The notes under the pieces are model-generated. The model worked only from the letters and a program-made list of their open reading frames with translations, did no database searches and was not told the origin of the DNA. Shown in pieces: positions 5,867 through 8,862 of a stretch of DNA of 8,862 nt (its first letter is position 1; every line of letters begins with the position of its first letter). The position numbers and the translations under genes were made by a program. Origin of the DNA: Rhodospirillales bacterium (GTDB lineage Bacteria; Pseudomonadota; Alphaproteobacteria; Rhodospirillales; UBA2165); contig JABMOP010000023.1 of the NCBI GenBank assembly GCA_013204125.1, positions 1 through 8,862 on the forward strand. The letters run 5' to 3'.

Positions 5867-7552
5867 CTAAGCGCCGACGATTTTAATGGAACGATTTTCC
5901 GGAATGTTTACAACTTTTTTGCGCTGGATATAGGTACTCACCAGATCATAGACCGGCGGCCCTTTGGTTGCCGGGTTGACCGATGCCCAGCCGCCGACAA
6001 TGTATTTTTTGGAGGCGTCAATAAGTTCGCCGGATTTCAGCAATGTCATTTCGGAAATGCGGGCGCCAATTTTTTTGCCGATATCGATCCGGTATCCCAT
6101 GCCGCCAACGCGCACCATATCGCCGCCCTGCTGGAAATAGGGGTCGGGATTGAACAAATTATCGGCGACGTCTTCCAAAATATCTTTCAGTTGCTGGCCG
6201 CTGAATTCCAGGCGGTAGGTTTTCGGAAAGGTGATGGCGGTCTGCGAATAGACTTCCTCGACGCGGATGTCTTGTCCCGGTAATAATGTCGCACCCCACC
6301 GAAAGCCCGGCGACAGCGCGATTTGGGTGTCGCGTTCTTCTAAGATGGCGTCGCAGATCAAATCGTCGAAGGTGCCGTTGAAATTGCCGCGCCGGTAGAG
6401 AAGGCCTTCGGTCTTGCCGAGCACGCGGCTCACTTCCTTTTCGAACGGCGCACGTACTTTTTTGATGACCGCCGCGATTTTCGGATCGGGCTTGATGACA
6501 TCGGAGAAAACCGGCATCAATTTGAAATTATATTTTGTTACTTTTTTATTCTTCACTTCGAGATCGAGCCGGCCGAGGAATTTTCCGTGCGATCCGGTGG
6601 CGATCAAAAGCGTATCTTTGACGCGGATCACCGATGGTATCGCATCGTGGGTGTGGCCGGTTAAAATGACATCGATGCCTTTGACGCGCGACGCCAATTT
6701 GCGGTCGACATCAAACCCGTTATGGCTGGCCAGAACAACCAGATCGGCGCCCGCGGCTTGGACCTTGGCGACCCGTTCGCGGATTTTATCTTCGCGGATG
6801 CCGAACGACCATTCGGGGATCAGGTAGCGCGGGTTGGCGATCGGCGTATAGGGAAACGCTTGGCCGATCATGGCGATTTTAATGCCGCCGCGTTCGAAAT
6901 ATTTGATGTCTTTAAAGACCGGTTCTTCCCATTCGGTGTCGACGACATTGCCGGCGAGGAACGGAAAATTCAATTTCCCTATCAGCTCTTTTACGCGTTC
7001 GGCGCCGTAGGTGAATTCCCAATGGGCGGTCATCAGATCGACGCCGAGGGCATTCATAACCTCAACCATGTCGTCGCCGCGGGTTTTAAGCGCGGAGTAG
7101 GAGCCTTGCCAAGTATCGCCGCAATCAACCAGCAAGGTGTTCGATGGCCGCTCTGCGCGGACGGCGTTGATCAATGTCGCCATATGGGCGAAACCGCCGA
7201 TTTTTCCATAAGCCTGCGATAAGGCAACGAAATCATGGCTGGAAAAGGCGCTGGCTTCGGCGCTGCCGGCTTCAATTTTAAAAGCCTTCAGCATGGCTTT
7301 GCCGGTAATGTGCGGCGGCAAACCGGTGGCGTTTCCGACCCCGATATTGATCGACGGCTCCCTGAAATGAAGGGGTACCAATTGGGCGTGGCAATCGGCA
7401 AAATTAAGCAAGGTTACCTGGCCGACCGTATCGAATTCCAAAATTTTTTCTTGGGTCAATGATTGGCGGGCGGCCGCCAGCGACATATTGCTGCCGCCCA
7501 GCATGGCTGCGGCGGCGGCTGAGATTTGCAGAAAATCACGACGCGTGATCAT
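5867..7552 (-). CDS. soxB: SoxB, dimanganese sulfane dehydrogenase-associated thiosulfohydrolase
   Basis: 561 residues. It hydrolyses the sulfonate from SoxY-bound S-thiosulfonate, releasing sulfate in the periplasm. A Tat signal opens the protein (TRRDFLQ at 3-9, hydrophobic to about 27). The metallophosphoesterase motifs are intact: NFADCHAQ with D53 and H55, DCGDTWQG with D146, TAHWEFTYG with H177 (the SoxB variant of GNH), ASHNGFD with H277, and TGHTHD with H300 and H302. The C-terminal 5'-nucleotidase-like domain (about 370-560) closes the active site. All metal ligands expected for the family are present and the length is normal. The ATG (7550-7552) has only a weak GGA-type ribosome site. 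It lies 92 nt after soxA with an intrinsic terminator between, so it may have its own promoter or depend on readthrough. soxV follows after 18 nt. Confidence 0.96.
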   Translation of the reverse strand: MITRRDFLQISAAAAAMLGGSNMSLAAARQSLTQEKILEFDTVGQVTLLNFADCHAQLVPLHFREPSINIGVGNATGLPPHITGKAMLKAFKIEAGSAEASAFSSHDFVALSQAYGKIGGFAHMATLINAVRAERPSNTLLVDCGDTWQGSYSALKTRGDDMVEVMNALGVDLMTAHWEFTYGAERVKELIGKLNFPFLAGNVVDTEWEEPVFKDIKYFERGGIKIAMIGQAFPYTPIANPRYLIPEWSFGIREDKIRERVAKVQAAGADLVVLASHNGFDVDRKLASRVKGIDVILTGHTHDAIPSVIRVKDTLLIATGSHGKFLGRLDLEVKNKKVTKYNFKLMPVFSDVIKPDPKIAAVIKKVRAPFEKEVSRVLGKTEGLLYRRGNFNGTFDDLICDAILEERDTQIALSPGFRWGATLLPGQDIRVEEVYSQTAITFPKTYRLEFSGQQLKDILEDVADNLFNPDPYFQQGGDMVRVGGMGYRIDIGKKIGARISEMTLLKSGELIDASKKYIVGGWASVNPATKGPPVYDLVSTYIQRKKVVNIPENRSIKIVGA

Positions 7553-7598
7553 GGCGTTCCATCACCAAAATTAAAGTACAATATTTTTTAGGATAAGG

Positions 7599-7631
7599 AA
7601 AAAAGGCGGTAGCCGAAAGCGCTACCGCCTT
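7599..7631 (-). terminator. Intrinsic terminator after soxA, upstream of soxB
   Basis: On the minus strand AAGGCGGTAGC pairs without mismatch with GCTACCGCCTT across the 7-nt loop GCTTTCG, giving an 11-bp stem with a GC-rich core. The stem runs directly into a run of six T (7604-7599, the first two within the stem). It begins 13 nt after the soxA stop codon. This is a textbook rho-independent terminator for transcripts from soxYZA. Read on the plus strand there is no T-run after the stem, so it acts in one direction. Confidence 0.85.
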
Positions 7632-7644
7632 AATTGTCGATCAC

Positions 7645-8469
7645 TTAATTGCGAACGGAAGGTGTTTCCCACTTCAGTCCGGCCGAACGCCACATCATGT
7701 AGAGTTCGAGATTGGTATATTCTTCCGAGCCTCGTTTGTAAGGTTCAGCGCGGATGTTTTTGTTGCAACCAATGAAGCGGCGATGGAGAGAGCCCATTTT
7801 TTGCCATTTCATCCGGTATGTCGGGAAACCGTTTACGTGGGCTTCGGAAAGGACATTGGAGCGTGCCATATTGCCGGCATTGGCGTCGTGGCAACTCGCG
7901 CACGCCAAATCCATGAGACCGCGCTTTTGTTCGAAAAACGCCTTACCCTTGGCAAAGAACGGTGCCGCCGCACCGTCGATCTTGACATTAACCGGCATGC
8001 CGCGCGATTGCAGATTGATATAGGCGGTCATACCCATCATCTCGTCGGATTCCCATTTCCACGGTTTGGCGCCCATGCGCTTTTCGCGCTCGGCGTTAAT
8101 GACATGGGGGAGGGACACCATCTTCTTAGATGCGGCATCATATTTAGGATATTTGTTGCTGACGCCCTTGAACTTGGCGATGTCATGACAGGACATGCAA
8201 GCCTTGCCGGCCTTGCCTTCGACCTTGTTCCAAGCGCCTTCGCCGGTATCGATCCAAACGAACCCAGGATTGGCGAAATCGTCATCCTGCATATCGCGGG
8301 TTTGCGCCGTCATATAGACATATCCGCTGGATTTATCGCCGGCTATTTTGGCAGCATTACGCGGATCGGCGGCACGCTTTTCCGCCTGACCCATTTCACC
8401 CTTATTTTCGGCAGTACAGCCGACCAGGACCAGGGCGGCGAACGCCAATATTAAATTACGAATTTTCAT
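7645..8469 (-). CDS. soxA: SoxA, diheme c-type cytochrome subunit of SoxXA, predicted lipoprotein
   Basis: 274 residues from ATG 8467-8469, chosen because AAGGAG lies 9 nt upstream and a signal sequence follows. A longer frame from 8559 would overlap soxZ and bury the signal. SoxXA joins thiosulfate oxidatively to the SoxY cysteine in the periplasm. Two heme sites are seen: C91-MS-C94-H95 and C190-AS-C193-H194, making it the diheme type. The catalytic cysteine, which bears a persulfide and ligates the second heme, is C235 in RRFIGCNKNIRAEP. The N-terminus LVGC (15-18) after a short hydrophobic stretch is a lipobox, with T at +2, so the mature protein may be lipid-anchored, which is not usual for SoxA. 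soxX is not in view and may lie upstream of soxY. It follows soxZ by 28 nt and ends before a strong terminator. Confidence 0.95.
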   Translation of the reverse strand: MKIRNLILAFAALVLVGCTAENKGEMGQAEKRAADPRNAAKIAGDKSSGYVYMTAQTRDMQDDDFANPGFVWIDTGEGAWNKVEGKAGKACMSCHDIAKFKGVSNKYPKYDAASKKMVSLPHVINAEREKRMGAKPWKWESDEMMGMTAYINLQSRGMPVNVKIDGAAAPFFAKGKAFFEQKRGLMDLACASCHDANAGNMARSNVLSEAHVNGFPTYRMKWQKMGSLHRRFIGCNKNIRAEPYKRGSEEYTNLELYMMWRSAGLKWETPSVRN

Positions 8470-8478
8470 TTTATCAGT

Positions 8479-8484
8479 CTCCTT
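8479..8484 (-). promoter_or_regulatory. Ribosome-binding site that sets the soxA start
   Basis: AAGGAG on the minus strand lies 9 nt before ATG 8467-8469. Its first base overlaps the 3' arm of the small hairpin at 8484-8501. Confidence 0.75.
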
Positions 8485-8501
8485 TAGCCTCCCAAGGCTA
8501 A
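8484..8501 (-). repeat. Small hairpin joining the soxZ stop codon to the soxA ribosome site
   Basis: On the minus strand TTAGCC and GGCTAA pair perfectly (6 bp) around the loop TTGGGA. The 5' arm contains the soxZ TAG stop and the 3' arm runs directly into AGGAG of the soxA ribosome site. Ribosomes finishing soxZ would melt it, which would couple soxA translation to soxZ. There is no T-tract, so it is not a terminator. It could be chance. Confidence 0.4.
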
Positions 8502-8821
8502 TTGACGCTAATGCTTTTGCTGGTTTTGACCGATTGACCCTTATCGTCCGTCCAAACAAAATTGAACGTCCCGCTTTCGGTCACGCGCGCCGAAAATGCG
8601 AAATAAGGGTTCGCCGAAATAGCTGGGTGTAAATCTGCCGTCACAACCGGTTTTCCATTAAACGTGACGGCCACCTTGTTGATAATGAAGCGCGGGATTT
8701 TATTTCCCTTACTGTCTTTGCGTTGCCCGGTTTCCATTTTGTGAGGAATCAAGGTTTTGATTTCAATAATCGCGCCTTTATTGACGCTTTTGGGAACTTT
8801 TACTCTAGGTTTTTTAGCCAT
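8498..8821 (-). CDS. soxZ: SoxZ, partner of the SoxY sulfur carrier
   Basis: 107 residues, normal for the family, with no signal peptide: SoxZ reaches the periplasm bound to SoxY, which carries the Tat signal. The immunoglobulin-like fold signature is visible in the segments KGAIIEIKTLIPHKMETG (15-32), HPAISANPYFAF (65-76) and ESGTFNFVWTDDKGQ (82-96), all typical of SoxZ. It contains no cysteine, as expected for the non-carrier subunit. The start ATG (8819-8821) has AAGGAG about 9 nt upstream. It lies 21 nt after the stop of soxY and 28 nt before soxA, in the common order soxY-soxZ-soxA. The SoxYZ heterodimer presents the SoxY arm to SoxXA and SoxB. Confidence 0.96.
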   Translation of the reverse strand: MAKKPRVKVPKSVNKGAIIEIKTLIPHKMETGQRKDSKGNKIPRFIINKVAVTFNGKPVVTADLHPAISANPYFAFSARVTESGTFNFVWTDDKGQSVKTSKSISVN

Positions 8822-8842
8822 GTTTATTACTCCTTACCCCAA

Positions 8843-8862
8843 TTAGCCGCCGCAGCCGCCGA
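8843..8862 (-). CDS. soxY: SoxY, C-terminal five residues only (rest outside window)
   Basis: Directly upstream of soxZ the minus strand reads, to the window edge, codons for GGCGG followed by TAA (8845-8843). GGCGG at the extreme C-terminus is the swinging-arm signature of SoxY, whose cysteine carries the sulfur substrate. Only five codons are visible, but the exact motif, the stop codon, and the 21-nt spacing to soxZ make the identification strong. The reading frame continues beyond the right edge. Confidence 0.88.

Noticed and set aside
7783..8454. A long plus-strand frame (223 codons) opposite soxA.
   Set aside because: The minus strand encodes both heme motifs and the active-site cysteine of SoxA; the opposite frame has no family resemblance.
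8470..8559. Upstream start for soxA at 8559.
   Set aside because: It would overlap soxZ by about 60 nt and place the signal peptide 30 residues inside the protein. ATG 8467-8469 has a good ribosome site.

Overview
The window is a chromosomal sulfur-oxidation locus, most likely from an alphaproteobacterium, with Rhodospirillales-type lineages the best guess. The assignment rests on the overall gene repertoire, the style of the CysK and SoxW-like proteins and a moderately GC-rich base composition judged by eye. No ribosomal or other phylogenetic marker is present, so it is only moderately secure. I saw no mobile element, CRISPR array, tRNA or rRNA.

Layout from left to right. (1) The 3' part of an alpha/beta-hydrolase gene (1-429, +) runs toward a cysteine synthase gene, cysK (440-1429, -). 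(2) A divergent intergenic region (1430-1560) carries a near-perfect 27-bp palindrome directly in front of an ArsR-family regulator (1561-1893, +). The regulator's two cysteines have the spacing of the persulfide sensors SqrR and BigR. (3) A two-gene minus-strand unit encodes a DsrE2-like protein followed by TusA (2662 down to 1912), a cytoplasmic sulfur-relay pair. (4) A 335-bp divergent control region (2663-2997) separates this unit from a flavocytochrome c sulfide dehydrogenase flavoprotein gene (fccB/soxF-like, 2998-4350, +) and a periplasmic SoxW-type thioredoxin gene (4434-5096, +). (5) The right half is the minus-strand sox cluster, read from the right edge as soxY (last codons only), soxZ, soxA, soxB, soxV/ccdA.

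How the genes fit together. SoxYZ carries sulfur on the cysteine of the SoxY C-terminal GGCGG arm, of which only that arm is in view. Diheme SoxA, with a SoxX not in view, loads thiosulfate onto SoxY, and SoxB hydrolyses the terminal sulfone to sulfate. SoxV (CcdA-like) moves electrons across the membrane to SoxW, which probably keeps SoxY or its partners reduced. The flavoprotein would oxidise sulfide to polysulfide or sulfur. TusA and DsrE2 handle persulfide sulfur in the cytoplasm, and CysK fixes sulfide into cysteine. The ArsR-type protein is the plausible sensor. No soxCD is present in the window; together with dsrE2-tusA this fits, but does not prove, a pathway that passes sulfane sulfur into the cytoplasm.

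Most noteworthy points: the flavoprotein keeps the two redox cysteines of its family but has His where the covalent-FAD cysteine of Allochromatium FccB lies, and it has no cytochrome subunit beside it; a strong intrinsic terminator lies between soxA and soxB; SoxA carries a lipobox; and the 27-bp operator-like palindrome fronts a probable persulfide sensor.
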